From Clarkia xantiana subsp. parviflora (Eukaryota > Streptophyta > Magnoliopsida > Myrtales > Onagraceae), in the NCBI GenBank assembly GCA_036873135.1, contig JAPTYO010000020.1:2906081-2970080 (forward strand): 64,000 bases of DNA, in the 5' to 3' direction. The notes under the pieces are model-generated. The model ran no database searches. It was given only the letters and a program-made list of their open reading frames with translations, and was not told where the DNA came from. A program made the translations under genes and the position numbers. Of the stretch, positions 1 through 11,151 are shown piece after piece; the stretch's first letter is position 1; each line of letters begins with the position of its first letter.

Positions 1-2001
1 GCAAATTTTGAATGTGTTTTTTCATTGTATGACCATTACTTGGCTTTTCCTAAGTAATGGTCGTGACATGATCGGCTATGCCACTGTGCAATATATGTTA
101 CTTGATGTCTTGAAGCCTACGTTAAGGCAAGACGCTACTTGTCAGATTTGGTGCGCCTGTGTATGCAGACGACGCCTCATCTTTTGTGAGTGATGGTGTC
201 TTTCTTCTTTTCTCTTGCGCACTGAAAAGCATTTGATTCATTTAGTGCTATTGTCATTTCTTACAGAAATGAAAGTCTAAGTGGAGTTCGTAGATCTCTT
301 TTTGGTAATAATAAATTATATAATGGAAGTGGATATTCCCTTTTCCCTTCGGGTGTAGAACTTCTTCGAATGTTTTCCACTAAAAGTGCTAGTTGATATA
401 TGCCCTTCCACGTCTTCCATTCGGTACAAGTTGTGGATGTCGCCTTATGAGGGCGATCACTGTTGCCTCCAACACAGGAGCGAGTCTTTGTAGTGGGTTT
501 ATGTTGTACCCTTCCTTTGTGGTTTCCATTGGAATGAGTCATGCCACGTATTCGCCTGGCCTTCTATTTCTGGGTGGACTATCAAGTACTAGATCATATG
601 GTTCCCCCCTAGCTGCTTGGTAGTTACACCGTTTGTTCGTTCTTGTTTAGGATGTTAAGGCTCATCCTCCTGTTTCTCGGTTGGTGCCCCCCAAGTTGCT
701 CGGTCTCCTTACTCTTTTTTGCTCTTTGAGCATGACTTTCTTATATGCATCTTCCAGAATTGTCGAGGGGGTGGGGGTGGGGGGGTTTCAATTTTGATAT
801 TCGTTATTGTTTATTCCCTCGACTCTTCGTAGGTGCTGGTTTGGCGTGTTGCCCCCATCCCTGTGTTGTTCGCACCCTTAGGTGTACAATGTTGGTTTTA
901 CAAATACAGTATTCTTTTAATGTTGGAGTTATTGTTGATCTTTACGATGAGCATAGGTTTGGTGTTGCCCCCTCGTTTAGTGCTAACCCTCATTGGATGT
1001 AGAAGTGGCTTTTGGCTCAAAAATGAGTATTGTGTTGGGTATGAGGAGAGGGAGGTGTTTGCCTTGCAGGCTGGGTTGAAGTGGTATTCGCTTCTTTCAC
1101 AGTGTGTTGTCCCGTCCTTTGGGCGGGCGGGCGTCTGGTGGGTGTAACTGTTGTATATAGGTATATTGTAGGGTGTGATCTTATATGATGGCCCTCCATA
1201 TGGTTTTCCATGGAAAAGCATATCGTATTAGAACCTCTTGGATGACATTCTATCAAAGTAGGCACGACAGTCCCTGCTGGTTGTAGTGGTCATCCTTGTT
1301 TGGGGTTATCCTTTTGCTCATAGTGGGGAGTGGTGTATGCATGCACTCTCTCTGTTATCATTGGTGATGCTTGCCCCCCAGTGTATGTGGTTGCTCTTAC
1401 TAATGCCATATTCTTCTGGGGATGGAGTTATTGATCATCTCTCCCCTCTTAGTGTTGTCATATACTTCACGGAGTGGCTGTTGTTCTGTTATCACCTCCA
1501 GTTGCCCCATATTAATGTGCTTTGGAAGAGCTACCATGGGTACATTTATGGAGGTATGAGAGGGTGTTGCTCATCCTTGTGGAGTGGTTGTTGTTCTGTT
1601 CCCTCCTCATCTTGTCCCATATTGGTATACTCTGGAAGAGCTTCCATGGGTGCAATTTTGTTGTAGCCACTTCTTTGACCTTCTGGCCTGTTCTTGGGTG
1701 TTTGGTTGTTGTCCCCATTAGGGGCTTGTCCTTTATTAGGGGTGAGAGAGGTAGTTGTTGATTGACTACCGACCATGGTGTATTGGAGCTTGATAGAGTA
1801 TTATCCAAGGAGTGTTGTTCTCCATTGGACGACGGTTGCTTAGCATCCTTTGGTTGTTACCCCCGGATGCTAGGCTCTTAGAGACCCACGGTATGTACCT
1901 TACTATGTCGCCCCCTTATTCTCTTGGACCCCCTTATTTATTGCCATCGAGCACAAGTAGTAGGCTACGTGCTTTTTGCTCGAATCCGCAGACGGCGCCA
2001 A
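1..2001 (-). mobile_element. internal region of an inverted Tat-type LTR retrotransposon (degenerate)
   Basis: This GC-richer stretch lies on the internal side of a minus-strand primer-binding site at 1986-2001, so it is read as the 5' internal region of an element running off the left edge of the window. No long frame survives, and the short open frames on both strands have no recognisable domain. It contains an imperfect tandem repeat of about 110 bp (1471-1580 and 1581-1690), each unit starting GGAGTGG(C/T)TGTTGTTCTG. The assignment rests only on the primer site and orientation. It could instead be part of one very long LTR of the neighbouring forward element. Confidence 0.35.
1986..2001 (-). 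other. minus-strand primer-binding site, Tat/gypsy type
   Basis: Read on the minus strand this is TTGGCGCCGTCTGCGG, the same 16-mer as the plus-strand site at 2773-2788. On the plus strand it is followed at 2002 by TGTTTGCA. The minus-strand LTR would therefore end in CA immediately before the site, as expected. The TTGGCGCCGTCTG core is typical of plant Tat-lineage elements. Confidence 0.6.
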
Positions 2002-2771
2002 TGTTTGCACACGAGTTTCCTTAATGGGCCTCTCCTTCTTCTCGGGCTTCTCCTTCTTGTATTCCCGCTCTGTGGGCTTCTCCTTCTAGTATTCCCACTT
2101 CATGGGCTTCTTCTTCTCATATACCTGCAAATGGGCACCGAGGAGGGGGTTCCCGATAGGCCCATTGTTTGCATACGGTGTCCTGAGTGTGCCTTCTTGC
2201 TTGGGACCTCTGCCCTTCCTTCTCCTTGTGATACCTGAAAAATGGGCAATACCGAGACCCAATGGGGCCCATTGTTTGCATACGGATTTTCTCTCCGCCC
2301 CCAAGGGCCCTGGCACCGTTTCCTGACTCCCACACTTAAATTATTTCCGCAAACCTCTCCATGCTTTAAGGTTTTAATTATGTGATTAAGGACTAATTAA
2401 TTGTGTTTAAAGGTTAACGATGTCATTAAGTCACCTTAATGACACCGTTGCCTATAAACACAACCCTTCCACCATTCATTTGATCATCTGGATTACTTGC
2501 ATATTTTTAGCTCTGGCTTCTCTCTACATATTATCTCTCTAGAAGTATTCTGACTTAAGCATCGGAGAGGGTTCATCAAGCACCACCCTCCCCCCCCCCC
2601 CTCCGTGCTTGATACCGCCCCTCTTGCAGGGTAGCAAGGAGCAGAGAGACAATGAAGCGGAAGAGTATGAAACGGTACGAAAGACCCCGAGGAGCACGTA
2701 ACCCGACATCACATTAGTGGGAGATAAGCTCTAAGTTAGCGATCCGTTGACTCAGACCTTATAACCTAACA
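2002..2771. mobile_element. LTR-derived sequence between two opposed primer-binding sites
   Basis: The left part (2002-2340) should belong to the LTR of the inverted element and the right part to the 5' LTR of the forward element, but the boundary is not visible. The right part has LTR promoter features: TATAAA at 2453-2458, a perfect 10-bp inverted repeat with a 4-nt loop just upstream (2421-2430 / 2435-2444), and TCTGACTTAAGCATCGGAG at 2549-2567, a motif common in the R/U5 part of plant gypsy LTRs. The left part repeats the phrase CCCATTGTTTGCATACG near 2161 and 2268. A C-tract occurs near 2590. Confidence 0.55.
2704..2771 (+). repeat. 68-bp LTR end, left copy
   Basis: These 68 bases match 7068-7135 with two mismatches and end in TAACA one base before the plus-strand primer-binding site. 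They are the 3' end of the forward element's 5' LTR. Similarity to the right copy stops abruptly upstream of CGACATCAC. Confidence 0.75.
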
Positions 2772-2772
2772 C

Positions 2773-2788
2773 TTGGCGCCGTCTGCGG
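2773..2788 (+). other. plus-strand primer-binding site, Tat/gypsy type
   Basis: TTGGCGCCGTCTGCGG follows one base after the LTR end TAACA. Position and sequence are those of a tRNA primer site of a plant Ty3/gypsy Tat-lineage element. The gag-like frame begins 35 bases downstream. Confidence 0.75.
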
Positions 2789-2822
2789 TTTTCGAACAAA
2801 AAGTCTGGCAATCACGAGAGCT

Positions 2823-4178
2823 ATGGAGAATAGCCTACCATCCAGAGAGAATCGCCCACCTGGGGGCCATAGGCAGGAGATACAACCTATGCCTCCAGCA
2901 AGGCAGCCTAACCAAGAGAAAAGACCTGCACATCCTGAACCTCAAGTAGCCCTAGAAGCACCCCATCCTAACAATCAGGGAGGAGGACCCTCACGCCCAG
3001 CTGGGGCAGAGTCTTCCACAGCTTCAACTCCACTGGCTAGAAGGCCACAAGGACGGGGGAGGGGGGGAACCAAGAATGCCATCTCAGAACACGGCACCTT
3101 TGCAGGGGTACTACTACGAGGCGCAGCCTCAGGAGTATCCATATGGAATGCCGACTCAAAGGAACAACCAGGCTCACACTACCTATACAAGGCCAATGAA
3201 TTCACAGGGAGCACAGACAGTGACTCCAGGACTGATGAACGCTCTAGATGAGCTACTGGCCTATAGGGAAACCTTGAGGAACAGGCAAGGAAGGCGACAG
3301 GAGTATGAAGAAGAAGAGGTTCAGTAGGAAGAACAACTCCCTGAGGAAGAACAAGGCCATGAGAATGAGCACTACTCGCACCCTCCAACAGGGCAGCAAG
3401 AAGAACAAAGGAGAGATGACCAAAGGCCACCCCCAGAGGGAAGGCAGCAACAGCCACAACAGGATGCCCTCCGAGAGCCTATCTCGTGAAAAGATTTCGA
3501 CACCCACCAAGAGCGTATCTTTGGTCCAATTCCAGTACCCTCCGAGAGCCTATCTCGTGAAATATTCACTACACCCCTATGAGGGTATCAGAAGAGATTA
3601 TTACAAAAGAAGAATATCATGAAACAATCATTTACAAGGCAAAGAGATATGCTAAGTACTTAATGTTTACAGGAGTATGAAGAAGAAGAGGTTCAGCAGG
3701 AAGAACAACTCCCTGAGGAAGAACAAGGCCATGAGAATGAGCACTACTCGCACCCTCCAACAGGGCAGCGAGAATAACAAATGAGAGATGACCAAAGGCC
3801 ACCCCCAGAGGGAAGACAGCAGTTTGTGCCTCCAAGGCAGCAACAGCCACAACAGGATGCCCTTCATGAGCCTATCTCGTGAAAAGATTTCGACACCCAC
3901 CAAGAGCGTATCTTTGGTCCAATTCCAGTGCCCTCCGAGAGCCTATCTCGTGAAATATTCACTACACCCCTATGAGGGTATCAGAAGAGATTATTACAAA
4001 AGAAGAATACCATGAAACAATCCTTTACAAGGCAAAGAGATATGATAAGTACTTAATGTTTACTCTTGATGAGATGACAGGTATAATGATAAAGGAAAAC
4101 ACAAAAGAAATGCTAAGTATAGGAAGCACAAGGAAAGGAAGAGTCCATGATCAAAGGAATATATACATAAGCATATGA
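2823..4178 (+). pseudogene. degenerate gag-like region of the forward Tat-type element
   Basis: The frame opens at ATG 2823 just after the primer-binding site and encodes a Pro/Gln/Glu-rich N-terminal part. A run of G near 3058-3068 shifts the frame, and coding resumes from about 3076 (MPSQNTAPLQGYYYEAQPQ). An in-frame stop follows EEEEVQ at about 3325. A 372-bp tandem duplication (3299-3670 / 3671-4063) repeats the acidic and Gln-rich part. After it a last open piece runs to 4178. No zinc knuckle, protease, reverse transcriptase or integrase is seen, so the element could not be autonomous. Low-complexity composition makes the gag assignment depend mainly on position. Confidence 0.5.
3299..4063 (+). 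repeat. tandem duplication inside the gag-like region
   Basis: Unit 1 is 3299-3670 (372 bp) and unit 2 is 3671-4063 (393 bp). The units are nearly identical apart from 21 extra bases in unit 2 near 3819-3839, an in-frame length. Each unit begins AGGAGTATGAAGAAGAAGAG and ends TAATGTTTAC. Confidence 0.9.
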
Positions 4179-4400
4179 AGCAACCATCAAAAGTAACAAC
4201 TCACCCTACCATACATACCACAACCAAAGGCAAGTGTTCCACACATTGCCAACATAACCATGCAAAGAAGGAAAGCAAGAAAACATCCCAAGTATAGCAA
4301 TCCCAAAATGAACTCGACCCATCAAGGGGAGAAACACTCAACCCATTAAAGGGGAGGAAAGGTAAAATCATATGTACAAGGATAAAGAGATATCAACATA

Positions 4401-7049
4401 TCAACCAGAACCTGCTGGAAAGTCCTCACGGTCCTGACCCTCTGAGGAAGAACCACTAACAGAGCTCGAAGAAGATGAGGAAGAGCCAGAACTATCAACA
4501 TCCACGGGTATAGCATCCACCTGTGCAGGGGCAGGCTCATCAGCAACGGCAGCTTGACCCCTAAGAACGGCCATATAGCCAGCAGCATATGTCCCAAAGT
4601 CACCCAGATCATTGACGGGAAACTGGGGATCAATACGGAAGATATGATCGACAAGGTACTCCCCGAACTGGTTCATCTCCTGGTTCAACCGAACGCTGTA
4701 ATCAGCAGCAAAGGCAGGGGAAGCTTTGTACTCAGCTACTGCAACAGCTCTCTCCTCCGCCCGGCACCTCGCCTCAAGCTTCGTCAACTCCTCAGCATGG
4801 AGTGACGATGCAACATCAGCCTCACGGCGCAAACCACCCACGGTAGTCTCAAGTAGAGCTACCTAGCCCCTAAGCTCCTGCATCTGCAAGTCAGACAGGC
4901 GAGCCTTCTCAGCGGCAGTGGCAAGCTCCGCCTTCAAGGATACCTGGTTATCCTCAAGAGACGACATATTCACCATGTCGGACATACCCTGAAAAATCAA
5001 CAAGGGGTAAATGACTTAGCAAGCAATCACATGAAAATAGAAAAGGAAGAGAAACACCACTCACAGGGACATAGCGGGATAACACCCCCTGGATGAAGCG
5101 TCGGGTCTCCTTAGGGGACTTTGGCTGAGGAGCACGATCACCGGGAGCGATGGCACCGCGAAGTACCCGAATGCCAACCTCCGGGGTGCGCAAGGAGGAA
5201 CCGCTGTCAAAGTGGAACTCCTTCAATCCAGCAAAGGGAGTCCACTCAGCTCCCACAATATCCTCGTCAGTGAGGCGAGCAAAGTCCTTCCGACTCAAAG
5301 CCGGAGGCCCACCTATGCAAAGAAAGCAAAGTAAAGAAAAACACAAGCATAGAAGCATCAATGACATAAAGAATAAACGAACCTGAAGACCGTGCCCTCG
5401 GCTGGGGGCAGGAGATGGAGAATCAGTGACCACCCCACCATCGCCAGTAGACCGCTTCCCTTTATCAGCCCGGGAAGGCGCCTCTTCGACCACTATCTCT
5501 TTGTCGCGAGACAGGGTCGGGGGACGAACACCAGGGGGAGGAGGATCTGCAGCCTTCTTCTTCTTGACAGCCGAGGCCCCGGCCTCAGAGTCGGACCTCC
5601 GTGACTTGGACTTAGAAGGTCCAGAGCCCTTGCCCACAGAGACGACTCTCTCGGTCACCAAGGGAGGGTGCCCTAACAACACAAGAAAAACAACATGAGA
5701 AAAAACACAAGTATACCATAAGAGGAGAAAGAAAGAAGTATACCAGAGGCCCCAGCAGTCTTCCCAGGCATAGGGGACTTCTTCGGAGTAGAGCTGCAGG
5801 GAGCCCTCCTCTTGCTCAAGTCAACTGGCGCTGCCTTCACGTTATACGTTTTCCCGTGAAACCAACCTACAAGGGAAAAACAGAAAATAAATATAGATGA
5901 GAAGACTAAGTAACATACCGAATCCCCGGAGAGAGGAGTCAAACTAATCCCTGCCTCATAGAGGTCTGTTTCGGTCACCAAGGACACAGGGCAGTAGGAC
6001 TGGGTCTTGTGGCTCTCGTAGATAGTCTTCATGGTCTCCAAGTCCACAGAAGAGAACTCCCCAAGGCAGGCCAGCCGTCCGATCGGTCCTCATTCAGAAC
6101 CGACCAGGTAACGTATCGATCCGTGATAAAGAAGTAGTGTTTGGACCAATGACTCGCCGAATTATCGCTCCGAGCCACGAAACGAAGAGAAGCATTCCAC
6201 TCAACCCCGCTCAACCCGAAATCAGCAAATCGGGAATCTTTGAGGGAAGGATAGCGAGTCACGAAACTCGCGAAGCCTACCTTATTCTGATACTGAAATC
6301 GGAAGAAGCACTGGAACACCAAGGAGTACTTCCAGGAGTACCACTGACATAGCACCCGGAAACCCACCCAGACGCGAATAGCGCTGGAGGCAAGGTTCAC
6401 CAGGGAGATCCTAAAGAATCTACTCAGCTCTACGAGCTCATCACAATAGGGCAGGCGTAACCCAAACCGAATCTGGGAAGGATAGACGACAATCTTCCCC
6501 CTAGGAGGCTCTGTCACTGTCCTGCGAGTGTTTCCCAAAGAAGGGAGGAAGGGGTACAAAGGCTCGTCTAAAGGACAAATGTCGCCTAAGGTGACATGCT
6601 CATTATAGTCGAACCTAGTCAAATGGTTCTCCGACAAGGTAGCGAGACCTAAATCAAAGGCAGTGAGAAATTCCAAGCTCAAATCAGGCTTCGACCAATA
6701 CCCTAACTCAGTATCCGACTCCGAACTAATGCCAGGAAAGAAAATAACGCGACGAACAGAGGGAAAGAAAAACTTACTCATCCTTCGAAGGATGAAGTAC
6801 CTCTGCCAAGTTTGTGTACGGGGGCACCACCACGAGTACAATACCTGTCATAGCATGACGGGTGTTAAGATAAGAAGATCTCCGAAAAATTCGGGCATAC
6901 CCCGGCACCCGGCAAGCAACAACCAAAAACTCAAAGGCACCCAACGAAAGTAACGAATACACGCTAAGGACACTACGACGACGAAATCGGGCAATTTTAC
7001 TCAGATCAAAAAACCGATTTCCGAGCAAAATTACGATTATGCCCCTCAA
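4401..7049 (-). pseudogene. antisense gypsy-type 'putative transposase' gene (aORF-like), broken
   Basis: Several minus-strand frames in order look like one intron-split gene. 7049-6774 and 6841-6029 carry the conserved N-terminal part, including YPSQIRFGLRLPYCDELVEL and a following GFRVLCQWY. This resembles the plant 'transposase (putative), gypsy type' family (Transposase_28), which lies antisense near the 3' end of many Tat-lineage elements. 6047-5900 continues in another frame (VDLETMKTIYESHK). 5682-4954 has a basic, Lys-rich and Pro-rich middle. 4841-4401 is coiled-coil-like and ends in a Ser-rich acidic tail. A frame change near 6060 and an in-frame TAG near 4863 break it. No catalytic transposase function is implied; the family name is historical. 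Confidence 0.6.
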
Positions 7050-7067
7050 CGGAAATCAACATGCAAA

Positions 7068-7135
7068 CGACATCACATTAGTGGGAGATATGCTCTAAGT
7101 TAGCGATCCATTGACTCAGACCTTATAACCTAACA
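7068..7135 (+). repeat. 68-bp LTR end, right copy
   Basis: This direct repeat of 2704-2771 has two mismatches and ends in TAACA. It marks the 3' boundary of the forward element, but the rest of a 3' LTR is absent. The antisense gene abuts it almost directly. Confidence 0.7.
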
Positions 7136-7140
7136 TATAT

Positions 7141-8886
7141 TATTAATCAATTAATTCAAACATGCGAATGACATGTGAATCTGTCTTGCAACATATTTAA
7201 CTCATTATGTCTTTAGGAAAAAACAGACATGCCTTTTCCAGCTAATATTAAGGGTATGTCATCTCACAAATACATAAATTCTGAAATTATGATTACTTGA
7301 TGACTAGCACGTGATCTCAGTTATTTTCACATTTTCATCCATAATAGATAATTTGTGGTAATACGTAATATATATTTTTTAGTTAATACTCATTTATTAA
7401 GTAAATTAATAATGAGCTAAATATAGTTTAAAACATGGTATTATTTAATGCATAGAGAAACTAATAACCAAAATATTTTTTACGTTTACAAAATGGATAA
7501 TAACTCTAGTGACTTCTGGTCGTACATCCAGTCATACTATGAATAGTTATTTTACTTTGTGTTGCACCATTTTACTTTGGGTTGCACCATTTACTCCAGA
7601 TCTTACTCCGCCACTGTCCACCACTGTTATCAAGTCCTTGCGTATGAAAATATCTGGCTGCATAATCGGTTGTTCATTGACACTGACTTTTCCTATTAAT
7701 AGTGCTAGTATAAGGATGAACAAAACAAAGTTTGGAGCATAGTCGGTGCAATTCAGATAAATTCCGAGAACTCCAATCTTCGAGGCACAACATGGTACTT
7801 CACAAATGAAGTTAGAATATATTGAAAACCATAGTTAGAAATTCTTGAAAATTCTTTTAGTGTGAAAATGGTGCAGTCTCTCAGATCCTCCATGTCGTCT
7901 TCATGGAAAGAAGCACGCAACACCTAAGAAAAAGTAACAAAAGCGTGGCTACCAAAAAATCCGGTAAGAGTGCTCATATATACCAAAACAGAGGAATCAG
8001 AGCCACCAGATGACTTACATTCTTTATGCAGAAAGCGGGATAAAATGACATGGATTGCAACGCCATTTCTCAGAAATGGACTCGAAACAGAACGAGGAAC
8101 CGATGGAACACGCATGAATGCTAAGATGATTAAAGATGGGGAACAGGTGGAGCATGTATGCATGCTGTTGTTGGGCTTGAGCATTGGGAGGTTGAAACAT
8201 AGCGTTATTGTGAGCAAAAGTCACAAACGCGGTAATTAATTAAAGAATATGACAATTATTATTATGAGGAATAGTTTGATCAACAATTTTTATAGGAAAT
8301 GCTTAATCAACTAATTCAAACATGTGAATGACATGTGAATCTGTCATTGATGAACAAAACCGAGTTTTGAGCATAGCCGGTGCAATTCAGATAAGTTTCG
8401 AGAACTCCAATCTTCGAGGCACAACATGGTACTTCACAGTTAGAATATATTGAAAACCAGAGATAGAAATTCTTGAAAATTCTTTTTGGTGTGAAAATGG
8501 TGCAGTCTCTTAGATCCTCCATGTCGTCTTCATGGAAAGAAGCATGCAGCGCCCTAGAAAAAGCAACAAAAGCGTGGCTACCAAAGAATCTGTAAGAGTG
8601 CTCATATCTACCAAAACAGAGGAATCAGATCCACTAGATGACTTACATTCTTTATGTAGAAAGCGGGAGGAAATGGCATGGATTGCAACGTCATTTCTCA
8701 TAAATGGACTTGAAACAGAATAAGGAATCGATGGAACACGTGTGAATGCTAAGATGAGGAACAGGTGGAGCTTGCATGCATGCTTTTGTTGGGCTTGAGC
8801 ATTGGGAGATTGAAATATAACATTATTGTGAGCAAGAGTCACAAATGTGGTAATTAATTAAAGAATGTGACAATTATCATTATTAT
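7141..8886. repeat. tandem duplication of an unrecognised sequence
   Basis: 7715-8263 and 8349-8886 are two close copies, both starting GATGAACAAAAC and ending near GGTAATTAATTAAAGAAT. A short upstream block (7141-7187) also recurs at 8299-8345. The left unit therefore carries about 530 bp (7188-7714) that the right unit lacks. Open pieces exist on both strands, for example plus 7970-8239 and minus 8217-7924, but frames differ between the copies and I recognise no domain. It may be a decayed gene fragment or a repeat. Confidence 0.75.
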
Positions 8887-9324
8887 TATTATTATAAGAA
8901 TTTTTTGCACGTGCTAATGCAATATATATTTTAAATTAATTAGTATAGATATATATATATATATCATTTGAAAAATAATACAACTCATAGAAATAAATTT
9001 GAATAATTGAAGCTAAATAGAGATATCATATCTTAACATAAGCATAAATAAATAATCATATAAATCTGAGTTTTCAGGAAACACATTGTATTATTTTTAA
9101 TCAAAGTTACTGTAAATATTTTATAGAAGTAGTAAAATAAAAATTTTCAGAAGTATTAAAAGAATCTAATTACGACAAGATGCAAACAAGAACGTCTGAT
9201 GTCTGACTTCTCAACAATAATCATGTCATGCAGTTCTTCTCGATTCTGTTTTTTGGCGTACACTTCCAACAATATTAGTTAGGATGGATAGAACTTAGTA
9301 TAATAGGTTGACTTCTTGACTATA
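8887..9324. other. AT-rich spacer
   Basis: AT-rich intergenic DNA with a short TA run near 8949-8964. I see no gene or structured element. Confidence 0.6.
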
Positions 9325-9659
9325 TTAGAGAACTAGGTTGTTAGTGTGGCTTATTTACATAGCAGTCATGTAATGATTGTTCACTAAATCTGGTTGGAAA
9401 AAAAACAGTAAGTAAATAGAAAAGTCTGAACACTACATAGCGACATAGATTTAGGGTCGTCACTACTACTCATTCTTTTTTGCGGCTAAAACAAAATACT
9501 ACGAGAAATTTACCGATCTAAGCATATATTAGTATTAAAATACAAAATTAAGCAGCTAAAGTTGAAAATTCCAAAAATAAGCATATCCTCAAGTGAGAGT
9601 CGAGGATTCAAGTTTGCAAAAAAAAAAAAAAAAACCAACCCAAATTAAAGAGACTGAAA

Positions 9660-9990
9660 GCCACGACTACGCTTGACAGAAGCCTTCTCCCCCACTCAGG
9701 TCTCTGCCTTTCTTCCCGCTGGCCGCCGTCTCATCTGCCTCTCCGCTCGCCTGAGACCGTGACTCCACCGCGCCTCCGCTCGCCAGTCCGCCCGCCAGCT
9801 CTCTCTCTCTTTCTCTGCAGTCCGGCCTCTAGTCATTCTGCTGCCCTCCAGACACGCCGTCGCCGCTCCAGTCACGCCGCCGCTCCAGTCTACTGCCCCT
9901 CTCAGTCCGGGTACCAGCATAGGCCGCCAGCTACTCCAATTTCGAAACCCTAATTTTAGAATTTGGGGTAATTACCTAAATTGAGGTAAA
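9660..9990. other. gene-like GC-rich insert inside the MULE-like element
   Basis: This block is much richer in C, G and CT runs than its surroundings. It ends with AAACCCTAATTTTAG followed by an AT-rich intron-like stretch beginning GGGGTAATTACC. That is the look of a captured 5' UTR and first exon of a host gene. Short frames on both strands (64-74 aa) are Ser/Pro/Arg-rich without a recognised domain, so I do not call a protein. Confidence 0.4.
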
Positions 9991-10329
9991 TTGATGCCAT
10001 TTTATTTAATTTTGAATACTTTTATGTTTAATTGTTGATTGGTTTCTATAATTGTGATCAAATGTGCATTATTAGTTTATAGGTTAACATTATTGAGATG
10101 AAATGTAGATTATTGGTTTACATTGTGATGAAATGTAGATTTTAGAAGTCCAATGATGTTTAATCTTTTAGAAAGCTTCACTTTCTGAATTGATCTGGTG
10201 CTTCACAACAACAATCATAGCATATTCACGATAGAAAATAAGAGTTATGAGTACTTAATGTCTAGTTTGACATTTTTTAACTTTCATCTTTTGTAACTTA
10301 AGAACATATGGGGCAAATGATTATTTTTA

Positions 10330-11151
10330 GGGTTAAAGGTCCTTTTGGTACCACATGTTTGCAAAAATTACACTGTTCATACCACTAGTATTTTTTCGTA
10401 CCGAATTGGTACCATATGTTTCCAAACCTTACTGTTTTGGTACCTCCGTTAGGGTTCCGTAAAAAACAGCCGTTAAATGGCATGTGCCATGCACGTGACC
10501 AGCCCAAAACTTTCAGTTTTGTTACAATTTAGTCCATCTAATACATCCCTAACTTTTATTTTGTTCAATTTAGTCCTAAAACTTCAAAATCAAACCATTT
10601 CCCCAAATTGACCTAGCCGGACCTAGCCATGGGCTAGGTCCGACCCTGGGTCATGGTCGCCGGACCCAGGCGACCCCGACCCAGGGTCGGACCTAGCCCT
10701 AGGCTAGGTCCGGCTAGGTCAATTGGGACCTAGCCCCAATTTAGGGTTAGGTCCCAATTGACCTAGCCGGACCTAGCCTAGGGCTAGATCCGACCCTAGG
10801 TCGGGGTCGCCTGGGTCCGGCGACCATGACCCAGGGTCAGACCTAGCCCATGGCTAGGTCCGGCTAGGTCAATTTGGAAAAATGGTTTGGTTTTGAAGTT
10901 TTAGGACTAAATTGAACAAAATAAAAGTTAGGGATGTATTAGATGGACTAAATTGTAACAAAACTGAAAGTTTTGGGCTGGTCACGTGCATGGCACATGC
11001 CATTTAATGGCTGTTTTTGACGGAACCCTAACAGAGGTACCAAAACAGTAAGGTTTGGAAACATATGGTACCAATTCGGTACGAAAAAAATACTAGTGGT
11101 ATGAACAGTGTAATTTTTGCAAACATGTGGTACCAAAAGGACCTTTAACCC
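10330..11151. mobile_element. 822-bp foldback element, GGGTTAAAGG ends
   Basis: The two halves are nearly perfect inverted repeats, about 400 bp each, with ends GGGTTAAAGGTCCTTTTGGT and its complement. A perfect 9-bp target duplication TTATTTTTA flanks it (10321-10329 / 11152-11160). The centre (about 10610-10870) is GC-rich and made of repeated GACCTAGCCGGACCTAGCC-like words that are themselves palindromic. It is nested inside the MULE-like element. Confidence 0.9.

Noticed and set aside
1286..1808. Overlapping open frames on both strands near the left edge
   Set aside because: They follow a 110-bp tandem repeat and have no recognisable retroelement domain.
9759..9953. 64-aa Ser/Pro/Arg-rich frame as a gene
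   Set aside because: No domain, and overlapping frames on the other strand; better explained as a UTR-like captured fragment.
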